A DNA stretch of 7,537 nucleotides. Source: PALSA-607 sp036509315. GTDB taxonomy: Bacteria; Actinomycetota; Actinomycetes; Acidothermales; Acidothermaceae. The notes beneath the pieces are model-generated. The model was not told the DNA's origin, searched no databases, and saw nothing but the letters and a program-made list of their open reading frames with translations. Each line of letters begins with the position of its first letter. Within the stretch, counting starts at the first letter, position 1. The DNA is taken from the NCBI GenBank assembly GCA_036509315.1, contig DATCFU010000067.1:1-7537 (forward strand). The letters run 5' to 3'. The position numbers and the translations under genes were made by a program. This document shows positions 1 to 5,355 of the stretch, piece after piece.

Positions 1-254
1 GTGAGAAACTCGCATCTACGAGATGCCCTTCGTGAGCCACGGAACGGGACCTTAGACAAGCCCAATTCTGTTGCCACGCAAGGGCATTCTCGTGTTCCGA
101 CCCGCCCAGACCAACAAGATCATCGGTGGATCAGGGCTAAGGGAACTGCGACCGGCACGGCGCCGACCGACCGTCGCAGCGCGCGGTGGGTGAGGCTGGC
201 GGCGCTTTGCCGTCCGGAACGTCGCTAGTCCGAGCCGCGAGGGCGCCGCAAGGT

Positions 255-557
255 TCAGTCACCTGGGTCACGCGGCAGCGTCGTCTCGTTAAGCACCTGC
301 GTCCAGTTGAAACTGGCGACCATTTGCTCGAGACCTTCGGCGTTGCCCGCGGTGCTCACCTCGAGGATGTGCAGCCGGTTTGGCTGCACGTAGCGGCCCT
401 GCTCGTCGGTGTGACGCTTGGCGCGAAGGTCCAAGAATCGGGCGGCGACCGCGAGCGGGGCGTCGTCACCCCGCCGGGCCCAGACCTACATTGCGGCCGC
501 TTCGGCTAACACCTCAATGAACCCGGAACTGTCCAAGAAAGTTGACGCGCAACACAT
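255..557 (-). pseudogene. Decayed coding remnant with in-frame amber codon (C-terminal part)
   Basis: On the minus strand one frame reads like real protein for about 100 codons but is interrupted by a TAG at 486-488. Upstream of the TAG it reads STFLDSSGFIEVLAEAAAM. Downstream are 76 codons to a TGA at 255-257, including RAKRHTDEQGRYVQPNRLHI and LEQMVASFNWTQVLNETT. The balance of charged and hydrophobic residues is much more protein-like than the other frames here. The FLDSSG motif recalls the STAS domain of anti-sigma-factor antagonists, but the part after the stop does not look like STAS, so I do not assign a family. No start codon with a ribosome binding site is visible, and the left limit of the homologous part is uncertain; I stop at an ATG at 555-557. 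What is seen is an interrupted frame. That it is a dead gene is inference; a sequencing error at the TAG is the alternative. Confidence 0.4.
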
Positions 558-1169
558 GCTTGCGAACAGGGGCGCCCAGACGCCAAGTGGGACTGAAACG
601 TCGGCATGATCGACGCTGTCCATCCAGGGTGAGTTCCCGTCGACCCGTCGTCGGTCAGATTCGTCGGTGATCGCCGATCGGGGCGCACCGAAGGAATGAA
701 CCGAGGTGGCGCGTTCAGCGGTTTGTTCCGGCGGTCGCTTACGGATTCATAGGTATGTCCAATCCTGGTCGGATCGGTGGCCGAGGGGACGCGGGTGGCA
801 CCGGACGCGCGCACGCCATTTTCTGGCCCTCACACCGGCGGTCTTGGCTGCGCCGGTGACGACGGGATGGCAGGACGTAGTCGCGCTCAATGGCTTGAGC
901 AGGGAGCCGCTCGTCGTTCGCGCGGGACCTCACGCGTCCGCCAGGGGCGAGCAGGTCCGGGGAGACGCGACCACTACCCGCGTAACGCGGCGAACGCCCT
1001 TGGTCCGACCACAACCCCCTTCAAGACGGGAACCGGTCGAGCGGGTCCTTAGCGGGGCCGTACGGCCGGTAAAGTGGGCCCGCTGCGGACCACAGCGGTC
1101 AAGATCAAAAACGGATGTGCGCAGGTCAATGCCTGTTTTCACGCTCAATCGGGAACGTGTCCCGCTAAC
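558..1169. other. Stretch without a recognisable gene
   Basis: About 600 bases in which several overlapping frames stay open on both strands, as expected at high GC. None gives a protein I recognise, and none has a convincing ribosome binding site and start. Arg, Pro and Ser dominate the translations, which is typical of shadow frames. If the tRNA-Gly fragment at 1170 is an attachment site, this stretch would be the end of the inserted element, and decayed content would fit that. Confidence 0.45.
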
Positions 1170-1213
1170 CTTCCAAGCTGGATATGCCGGTTCGATCCCG
1201 GTCGCCCGCTCCA
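1170..1213 (+). tRNA. tRNA-Gly(TCC) 3' fragment, likely attachment-site remnant
   Basis: The sequence matches the 3' part of a tRNA-Gly: anticodon loop CTTCCAA (1170-1176, anticodon TCC), the 3' strand of the anticodon stem GCTGG, a variable loop, a T arm GCCGG-TTCGATC-CCGGT (1187-1202), the acceptor strand CGCCCGC (1203-1209), discriminator T and an encoded CCA (1211-1213). The 5' half is missing. Upstream there is no GCGGGCG to pair with the acceptor strand, no recognisable D arm joined to it, and the preceding bases pair only imperfectly with the anticodon stem. A break exactly at the anticodon loop with an intact 3' end is the usual footprint of a tyrosine-recombinase attachment site in a tRNA gene. 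A degenerate tRNA pseudogene is the alternative. It is not expected to give a functional tRNA. Confidence 0.7.
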
Positions 1214-1217
1214 CCGA

Positions 1218-1244
1218 GAAACCCCTTACACAGCAAGGGTTTTC
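1218..1244 (+). terminator. Hairpin after the tRNA-Gly fragment
   Basis: CCCTT (1223-1227) pairs with AAGGG (1235-1239) around a 7-base loop, and AAA (1219-1221) pairs with TTT (1240-1242) across a one-base bulge. A T-run follows the stem. It lies five bases after the CCA, where a tRNA terminator would be expected. If the tRNA fragment is an attachment site, this is probably the terminator of the original tRNA-Gly gene, left on the chromosomal side. Confidence 0.5.
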
Positions 1245-1613
1245 GCGCGCTCGCGGCCGTCCGTTCGTCGTCGAGCGTGCATCACGGGGTCCTAACGGCG
1301 ACGTAGATACCACACCGCCAGGGCAGCACCAGCCCGGCAATCTGGCGCGACATCGCGGCCGGGTGCAACCCGTGCCGGTGCGCTCAGATCCGCCGGACCG
1401 TACGACGTACGACGACGCCAACCCGCCCGTGACATCGCTGACAGTCCCATGGCGAGCACTATGTCATGCCAGATGAAGCCGATCGGAGCATGCTCGGCTT
1501 CGCCTCGGGTGGCTCTGTGACCCTCGGCCGTGTTCGGTCAGGGCTGCCGCGCTGCCGCGCGCGATCACCTCGACGCGTCGACCCGATTTGTTTCGGAGTC
1601 ACTGCGCGTCCGC
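1245..1613. other. Intergenic stretch before the hemerythrin promoter
   Basis: No gene with a supported start is visible. One minus-strand frame is open for 82 codons (1292-1537) but shows no family signature and no ribosome binding site. The stretch also holds the 8-bp inverted repeat listed at 1475-1501. I see nothing else in it. Confidence 0.4.
1475..1501. repeat. 8-bp perfect inverted repeat with inner palindrome
   Basis: GAAGCCGA at 1475-1482 is the exact reverse complement of TCGGCTTC at 1494-1501. Between them lies GAGCATGCTC (1486-1495), itself a 10-base palindrome that shares two bases with the right arm. The element could be a binding site for a dimeric regulator or a transcript hairpin. 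No T-run follows on either strand. It lies 113 bases before the -35-like element of the hemerythrin promoter. Confidence 0.4.
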
Positions 1614-1638
1614 GTTTCTCCGTGGGTTAACCGGGTAT
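1614..1638 (+). promoter_or_regulatory. Sigma-B/sigma-F-type stress promoter before the hemerythrin gene
   Basis: GTTT at 1614-1617 and GGGTAT at 1633-1638 are separated by exactly 15 bases. This is the consensus described for mycobacterial sigma-F and Streptomyces sigma-B family promoters (GTTT-N14-17-GGGTA). It stands 73 bases before the GTG of the hemerythrin gene on the same strand. General-stress sigma control is inferred from the match alone. Confidence 0.65.
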
Positions 1639-1711
1639 TGGTGGCGAAGACAGCCCGAAGAAGTCTGATTTCGGCGTCTACGTTTTCGAAACCCATGAGG
1701 TGGAGGACACC

Positions 1712-2194
1712 GTGAATGAGGCAGACAAAGATCGCGCGGAAGCCGCGAAGTTGCCGGCAGGTGACATTGTCGCGATCTTGTACACCCAACACGCGGCCGT
1801 CCGCGACGTGATGGATACCGTCGAATCGACTTCGGGCAGCGAACGCAAACGTGCGTTCGAAGAGCTCGCCACGATGCTGAAGGCTCATGAAACAGCGGAA
1901 GAGTCAGTCGTTCGACCCGTCACGCAGCAGACCGCTGGCGCCGAAGTAGCGACGGCCCGCAACGCGGAGGAAGACGAGGCGAACCAGGTCCTCGCCACCC
2001 TTAAGACTCTCGAGGTCGACAGCGCCGACTTCGACGCGAAGTTCGCTGACTTCAAAACGGCCGTATCCGACCACGCCGAAGCCGAGGAACACGACGAGTT
2101 CCCGTCGATCCTTACCGGCCGCACCGTGGACGAACGTCACGAACTCGGTCTGAAATTTCTGGCCGCGTTCGAGGCGTCGGGCGGCACGATCTAG
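1712..2194 (+). CDS. Hemerythrin HHE cation-binding domain protein
   Basis: A soluble all-helical protein of 160 residues that fits the hemerythrin/HHE four-helix bundle, which binds a di-iron centre and is implicated in oxygen, peroxide or NO handling. Likely ligands are H27 in helix 1 (TQHAAVRDVM), H59 and E63 in helix 2 (AHETAEE), and H121 and E125 in helix 4 (DHAEAEEHDEFP). The helix-3 position, normally a His in an EEH context, appears to be acidic (NAEEDEANQVL, around residue 87), so the iron site may be atypical. I chose GTG 1712 because GGAGG (1702-1706) lies five bases before it; an upstream in-frame GTG at 1700 overlaps that Shine-Dalgarno. The gene follows a consensus sigma-B/F-like promoter and is closed by a strong hairpin at 2212-2239, so it is probably monocistronic and stress-induced. 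Family assignment is firm; physiological role is not. Confidence 0.88.
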   Translation: MNEADKDRAEAAKLPAGDIVAILYTQHAAVRDVMDTVESTSGSERKRAFEELATMLKAHETAEESVVRPVTQQTAGAEVATARNAEEDEANQVLATLKTLEVDSADFDAKFADFKTAVSDHAEAEEHDEFPSILTGRTVDERHELGLKFLAAFEASGGTI

Positions 2195-2211
2195 AAGACT
2201 CGCTGACCTTC

Positions 2212-2239
2212 ATCGGCGCCGCTAGACGGCGGCGCCGAT
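2212..2239 (+). terminator. Strong hairpin terminator after the hemerythrin gene
   Basis: ATCGGCGCCGC (2212-2222) pairs perfectly over 11 bp with GCGGCGCCGAT (2229-2239) around the 6-base loop TAGACG. It begins 18 bases after the stop codon. There is no T-run, which is common for actinobacterial terminators. It separates the hemerythrin gene from the genes downstream. Confidence 0.75.
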
Positions 2240-2383
2240 CAAGGCTGGTCCTGGGCTGCGCGTGTGCAGCAACGGCGCGCGGCAGCCGGGGTCGCCGCGC
2301 CCGGAGACCCGAAGCGAATCACGCGACCCGATGTCGGCCGGGAGCTTCCGACCACTACCGAACAGCAACCCGACCCGCGGTCG

Positions 2384-2408
2384 GTTTGATTGCGCGCCGT
2401 CGATGTAT
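2384..2408 (+). promoter_or_regulatory. Possible sigma-B/F-like promoter before the SRPBCC gene
   Basis: GGTTT ends at 2387 and is followed after 15 bases by ATGTAT (2403-2408). The -35-like part is perfect. The -10-like part matches GGGTAT at only four of six positions. It lies 41 bases before the ATG at 2449. The site is plausible mainly because the neighbouring hemerythrin gene has a perfect version with the same spacing. Confidence 0.35.
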
Positions 2409-2448
2409 GAAACAGCAAGCACCATCAAATGGAAAGGCTCGGTAGGTC

Positions 2449-2910
2449 ATGCCCAGTGTGACGAAGTCAATCGACGTGTCGGTGCCCGTGAGCACCGCCT
2501 ACAACCAGTGGACCCAGTTCGAGTCGTTCCCGCGTTTCATGGGCGGGGTTGAGTCGATCACCCAAACCGACAACACCCACGCCCATTGGGTCACCAAAAT
2601 CGGGGGCGTCAGCCGCGAGTTCGACACCGAAATCACCGAACAGCATCCCGATGAGCGCATCGCATGGAAGAGCAGCGACGGCACCACCCACGCCGGTGTG
2701 GGCACCTTTCACCGCCTCGGAGAAAGAGAAACGAAAGTCACCGTGCAGCTGGACTGGATGGATGAGGGGATCATCGAGAAAGCCGGTGCTCTGGTGGGTG
2801 TCGACGATCATCAGGTCAAAGCCGACATGGCGAATTTCAAGACGTACATCGAAGAACACGGCCATCCGGACGGCGCGTGGCGCGGCGACGTCAACAACCG
2901 CAGGACCTGA
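2449..2910 (+). CDS. SRPBCC-family protein (polyketide cyclase/dehydrase-like)
   Basis: A 153-residue cytoplasmic protein with the layout of the START/SRPBCC helix-grip fold. It opens with a first strand and helix (SIDVSVPVSTAYNQWTQFES, residues 6-25) and the FPRFMGGVESI turn, then beta strands including HWVTKIGGVSREFDTEITEQ, the motif DERIAWKSSDG, and a GTFHRL/TKVTVQLDW strand pair. A long C-terminal helix (about residues 108-137) closes the hydrophobic pocket. Such proteins bind lipids or other hydrophobic ligands; the ligand here cannot be read from sequence. The ATG at 2449 has GGAAAGG and GGTAGG upstream. The next gene begins three bases after the stop, so the two are almost certainly co-transcribed and translationally coupled. 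No secretion signal or membrane segment is seen. Many actinobacteria carry such cyclase-like proteins of unknown role; no cyclase activity should be assumed. Confidence 0.88.
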   Translation: MPSVTKSIDVSVPVSTAYNQWTQFESFPRFMGGVESITQTDNTHAHWVTKIGGVSREFDTEITEQHPDERIAWKSSDGTTHAGVGTFHRLGERETKVTVQLDWMDEGIIEKAGALVGVDDHQVKADMANFKTYIEEHGHPDGAWRGDVNNRRT

Positions 2911-2913
2911 ACC

Positions 2914-3354
2914 GTGCCCGAGCCAGACCACACGGAGTACGACTTCGCATTTGACGCCGCCTATCGGTTCCCGGCCAGATTGTTTGGCATCTCCCCCGCC
3001 AGCGCGCATCTGACGGTGAGCGCGGGGAAACTACACGCACAGTTTGGACCCTGGCATATTCACACCCCACTCACGAATATTGTCTCCGTGCAGGCGACCG
3101 GACCGTACCGATTCCTCCGCACCGCAGGACCGGCCAGGCTGTCGCTGTCCGACCGCGGCCTCACCTTCGCCACGAACTCACGCCAAGGCGTCCAGATCAG
3201 CTTCCGGGACCCAATCCCAGGCATCGAACCGACCGGCAGGCTGCGCCACCCCAACCTCACAGTCACCGTCACCGACTGCGCGCGGCTCGCGGCCACCCTC
3301 ACCCAGCACCTGCACCACGAGACCCCCGACCCGACCTTGAGGACTGTCCGATAA
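2914..3354 (+). CDS. Beta-rich conserved-type protein of unknown function
   Basis: A 146-residue soluble protein that I do not recognise by name. It alternates short hydrophobic strands (HLTVSAGKLHAQFGPWHIHT, TNIVSVQATG, RLSLSDRGLTFATN, GVQISFRD, NLTVTVTD) and ends with one helix (CARLAATLTQHLHH). That order, several strands followed by a C-terminal helix, resembles a PH-like barrel, but this is inference from pattern only. There is no signal peptide, membrane segment or metal motif. The GTG start at 2914 lies three bases after the stop of the SRPBCC gene, with a weak GGA eight bases before it, which implies coupled translation. The arrangement suggests a shared function, perhaps as a protein pair. 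It ends without an evident strong terminator. Confidence 0.75.
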   Translation: MPEPDHTEYDFAFDAAYRFPARLFGISPASAHLTVSAGKLHAQFGPWHIHTPLTNIVSVQATGPYRFLRTAGPARLSLSDRGLTFATNSRQGVQISFRDPIPGIEPTGRLRHPNLTVTVTDCARLAATLTQHLHHETPDPTLRTVR

Positions 3355-3581
3355 CTGTGTAACTGGCCGTGTCCGTTAGCTGTTGCTGCTGGATCGCGTC
3401 ATTCGCGGGTGATGAGCGAGTTGCCCGAGCCTGAACGGATGATCGCAAGATCGAAACGGTCATGCGCGATCACACGGCTACCAGGGATCGGCGCTGCACA
3501 CCTTCGACCGTTACTGCACACCTTCGACCTGACCGCCCGCCTCACGAAGTCGTAACTCGGCGCGGCTGCGGTCGCGGCGGC
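3355..3581. other. Gene-free stretch between the SRPBCC pair and the small ORF
   Basis: No credible gene is visible. It contains a 7-bp inverted repeat, TGATCGC (3440-3446) with GCGATCA (3466-3472), and the tandem 16-base repeat listed at 3494-3529. The open frames crossing it on both strands show no protein-like composition. Confidence 0.4.
3494..3529. repeat. Two direct copies of a 16-base repeat
   Basis: CTGCACACCTTCGACC occurs at 3494-3509 and again at 3514-3529, with four bases (GTTA) between the copies, giving a 20-base period or about two helical turns. Two copies in phase on one face of the DNA suggest a regulator site or iteron-like element. Slippage duplication is equally possible. 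The nearest downstream feature is the promoter-like element at 3582. Confidence 0.6.
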
Positions 3582-3607
3582 GTTTCCGGCCCGGGGCCGC
3601 CGGGTAT
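3582..3607 (+). promoter_or_regulatory. Sigma-B/sigma-F-type promoter before a small ORF
   Basis: GTTT at 3582-3585 and GGGTAT at 3602-3607 are separated by 16 bases and match the sigma-B/F consensus. The element overlaps an inverted repeat, GGCGGC (3577-3582) with GCCGCC (3596-3601), so it might form a hairpin or be a GC-rich chance match. A start site about seven bases after the -10 would give a leader of about 25 bases before the ATG at 3639. Confidence 0.5.
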
Positions 3608-3638
3608 CTTCGAAGAGATCGCAGCGGCAAGAGGAACT

Positions 3639-3749
3639 ATGGTCGCCTATTGCGACGACCTCACCTGGTCGGCCAAAGGATGCCCTACCCGTCATCGCAA
3701 CTGTGACTCCCAGTTCGCCGATCCCTCACCCGCGAAGAGTCGCTTCTAG
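3639..3749 (+). CDS. Candidate small protein, 36 residues, three cysteines
   Basis: ATG 3639 is preceded by AAGAGGA, with four bases from GAGG to the start, and by a consensus sigma-B/F-type promoter whose expected start site lies about 25 bases upstream. The product begins MVAYCDDLTWSAKGC and has Cys at positions 5, 15 and 22, a cluster of Arg and His (TRHRNC), and no membrane segment or signal peptide. I recognise no family. It ends 21 bases before the convergent sortase stop codon. Seen directly: the ordered promoter-like, ribosome-binding and ORF elements. Inferred: that they form a gene. At this length an open frame alone is weak evidence at high GC. A regulatory RNA from the same promoter, antisense to the sortase 3' end, is another reading. 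Confidence 0.35.
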   Translation: MVAYCDDLTWSAKGCPTRHRNCDSQFADPSPAKSRF

Positions 3750-3770
3750 GAAATGGCACGCGTCCGAGAG

Positions 3771-4463
3771 TTAGATTTGCCGCGCGAAGGCGACGATGTT
3801 CGACAGGTAGTGGCCTGACGCACGATCGAAGCCGCCGCCACAGGTGATCAGGCGTAGTTGTGGGTCTGCGGTGTTGCCGTAAACGGTCGTCGTCGGGAAT
3901 TTGTCTTTCGGGTATTCACGGACGGCGTACACAGCGAACGTGACGGCTTTGCCATCCGAGCGTTCGATGCGAATCGTGTCACCGACCTTCGCCGCACCTA
4001 GTTTGAAGAACACGCCGGGCCCGTTGGCCGCCGAGTCGACATGACCAAGCAGGATCGCCGGGCCGATCTGTCCGGGCGTCGGGCCGAGTGAGTAGAAGCC
4101 GACGTGGGTCACGTCGGTGGGGACGGCAATAGTTCCATCAGCATTGAGGCCCAATGGCACGAAGGTCGCGTTCACGCCGAGGCTCGGGATCGTGATCCGT
4201 GTTGGGACGGACGCCGACAGGCCCGCGGGCGTCGAAGCCGACGGTGACAGTGGCGCAACAGACGCGGGTGCTTGCGTATCGAGAAGCGTTGGCGCGGGCT
4301 CAGTCGACACCGGCGCTTGGGCGGTCACCGTTGAAGGCTGGGGCGCATGATGCTGGTTCGCAAGAGCGATCGCGACGAAGACCGCTCCAGTCACGCCAAC
4401 CGCGGCGCAGGCCACCAGGATTCGGATCCGATGGCCCACGCCGCGGCCGATGTTCTTCAACAC
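3771..4463 (-). CDS. Class F sortase
   Basis: A membrane-anchored transpeptidase that should cleave a C-terminal sorting signal and attach the protein to a cell-wall nucleophile. The 230-residue product has a basic N-terminus, one membrane segment (about residues 13-35), a Pro/Ser/Thr/Ala-rich linker (about 40-85) that places the enzyme outside the membrane, and the sortase barrel (about 86-230). Catalytic residues are visible: H141 in LLGHVDS, C208 in LITCGG and R214 in GFDRASGHY. The LITCGG-FD-GHY pattern and short domain fit class F, the class typical of actinobacteria. The start is GTG 4463, ten bases after the stop of the CHRD gene. No clear Shine-Dalgarno is seen, so coupled translation is likely. 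The upstream gene encodes a protein with a sortase-type C-terminus, its probable substrate. Confidence 0.93.
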   Translation of the reverse strand: MLKNIGRGVGHRIRILVACAAVGVTGAVFVAIALANQHHAPQPSTVTAQAPVSTEPAPTLLDTQAPASVAPLSPSASTPAGLSASVPTRITIPSLGVNATFVPLGLNADGTIAVPTDVTHVGFYSLGPTPGQIGPAILLGHVDSAANGPGVFFKLGAAKVGDTIRIERSDGKAVTFAVYAVREYPKDKFPTTTVYGNTADPQLRLITCGGGFDRASGHYLSNIVAFARQI

Positions 4464-4473
4464 TTGCGGAATG

Positions 4474-5244
4474 TCAGCTCTCGTCCGTCCGGCGACGAGC
4501 AGCGATCACGCCGACGCCGGCGAGCAGCACGAGCCCCCCACCGACGGCAAGCAGTTCAGTGTTCTGCAGACCCGACGTGGAACCGCCACCGGTCGCCGCG
4601 CCACCGGCTGGGGTGACAGTCATCTGCGCCGCGACAAGCACGCCACACAATGCAGGCGAGGTCGCCGCGAGCGGAAGGCTCGGAACGAGCTCGCTCGACT
4701 CGCCTTGGGCCTGTGCGCTCAACGTGGCCGGGTCGAGACCGTGCACAACGACGACAGCTTTGCCGGCGCGCACGTTGGCGGCGCTGTCGGCACTGAGGGT
4801 GATGGTCCGGCTGTAGTCGAAGCTACCACCGGACGGCGCGACCTTGAGGTCTGTCGCAGCGGCCGGGCTGGTGTCGCCACTGGTCGACAAGGTGGTACCG
4901 ATGGGACCGTACGCGGGCTGACCCTCGGTGGTGCTGACGACGCCGTCACCGCTCGTGTCCGCTGCCGCCGTCGGGCATTGGCCTTGACCGTTGATGTGGA
5001 TGTGCTGCACGTGCGGGTACGGCGCGCCGCTGAACGTCGCGGCCAAGCCGCTGAAGTGCTCCGTGATGGTGGCGACGTCGCCGTTGAGCATCAGTGACAC
5101 GGTGCCGGAGCCCGTGGCGTGGTTCAGTGGCGCCAGCGTCGCCGTGTATGTCGTTGGACTTGCTGCACTCGCCGATGAAAGCGGCGCTACCGCGAACGCA
5201 AGCGCTGCGATCGGCAGCGCGGCGAATAGAGTCCCTGTCTTCAC
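4474..5244 (-). CDS. Secreted CHRD-domain protein with LQNTE-type sorting signal
   Basis: A 256-residue exported protein. The GTG at 5244 is chosen because AAGGA (5251-5255) precedes it by six bases and it gives a classical signal peptide: KTG, a hydrophobic core, and cleavage after SASA at about residue 27. A further upstream ATG at 5295 has no Shine-Dalgarno and would bury the signal. Residues 31-90 and 136-170 fit a CHRD domain (GSGTVSLMLNGDVATI, VQHIHINGQGQC). DTSGDGVVSTTE (96-107) matches an EF-hand-like calcium loop. C90 and C200 could form a disulfide. The C-terminus has LQNTE (226-230), a hydrophobic stretch (about 231-249) and RRRTDES, the order of a cell-wall sorting signal with Gln and Glu where LPXTG has Pro and Gly. 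The class F sortase gene follows ten bases downstream. Anchoring is inferred. Confidence 0.9.
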   Translation of the reverse strand: MKTGTLFAALPIAALAFAVAPLSSASAASPTTYTATLAPLNHATGSGTVSLMLNGDVATITEHFSGLAATFSGAPYPHVQHIHINGQGQCPTAAADTSGDGVVSTTEGQPAYGPIGTTLSTSGDTSPAAATDLKVAPSGGSFDYSRTITLSADSAANVRAGKAVVVVHGLDPATLSAQAQGESSELVPSLPLAATSPALCGVLVAAQMTVTPAGGAATGGGSTSGLQNTELLAVGGGLVLLAGVGVIAARRRTDES

Positions 5245-5250
5245 TAGCAA

Positions 5251-5283
5251 TCCTTCCGTAAGGACTCGGGAAAGCGCCCGAGT
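5251..5283 (-). promoter_or_regulatory. Tandem leader hairpins, one enclosing the Shine-Dalgarno of the CHRD gene
   Basis: Reading the mRNA on the minus strand, ACTCGGG (5283-5277) pairs with CCCGAGT (5270-5264) over 7 bp with a 6-base loop. Directly after, TCCTT (5264-5260) pairs with AAGGA (5255-5251) around the loop ACGG. AAGGA is the Shine-Dalgarno of the GTG at 5244, so the second hairpin would hide it. The two stems share one base. This could tune translation; the short second stem may be only marginally stable. Confidence 0.5.
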
Positions 5284-5355
5284 TGTACTAGACATTCGCG
5301 GCGCGAACGGTCAGCGGATTCGCAGCGGGAAATAAATCAACGCAAAGTGCTCTCG

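Noticed and set aside
23..87. Imperfect inverted repeat ATGCCCTTCGTG (23-34) and CACGCAAGGGCAT (75-87)
   Set aside because: A one-base bulge and a 40-base loop, with no associated element, make it weak as an insertion-sequence end or terminator.
1399..1412. CGTACG palindrome repeated with one base between copies
   Set aside because: Six-base palindromes are common at this GC content, and nothing around it suggests a site.
930..1421. Minus-strand open frame of 163 codons containing ERATGIEPAYPAWK
   Set aside because: That peptide is the translation of the reverse complement of the tRNA-Gly 3' end, a well-known false protein. The rest is Arg/Pro/Ser-rich and shadow-like.
706..1476. Plus-strand open frame of 256 codons
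   Set aside because: It runs through the tRNA fragment and its hairpin, has no family signature and no ribosome binding site, and its composition is that of a GC-rich shadow frame.
1292..1537. Minus-strand frame open for 82 codons, with a stretch reading PIGFIWHDIVLAMGLSAM and an end reading ALAVWYLRRR
   Set aside because: It looks mildly protein-like, but there is no start with a ribosome binding site and no recognised family, and the 8-bp inverted repeat lies within it. Not strong enough to call a remnant.
3399..3695. Minus-strand open frame of 98 codons across the convergent region
   Set aside because: It has no recognised motif, overlaps the sigma-B/F-like promoter and small ORF on the other strand, and has no convincing start.
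4450..5097. Long plus-strand frames opposite the sortase and CHRD genes
   Set aside because: These are antisense shadows of two firmly identified genes.
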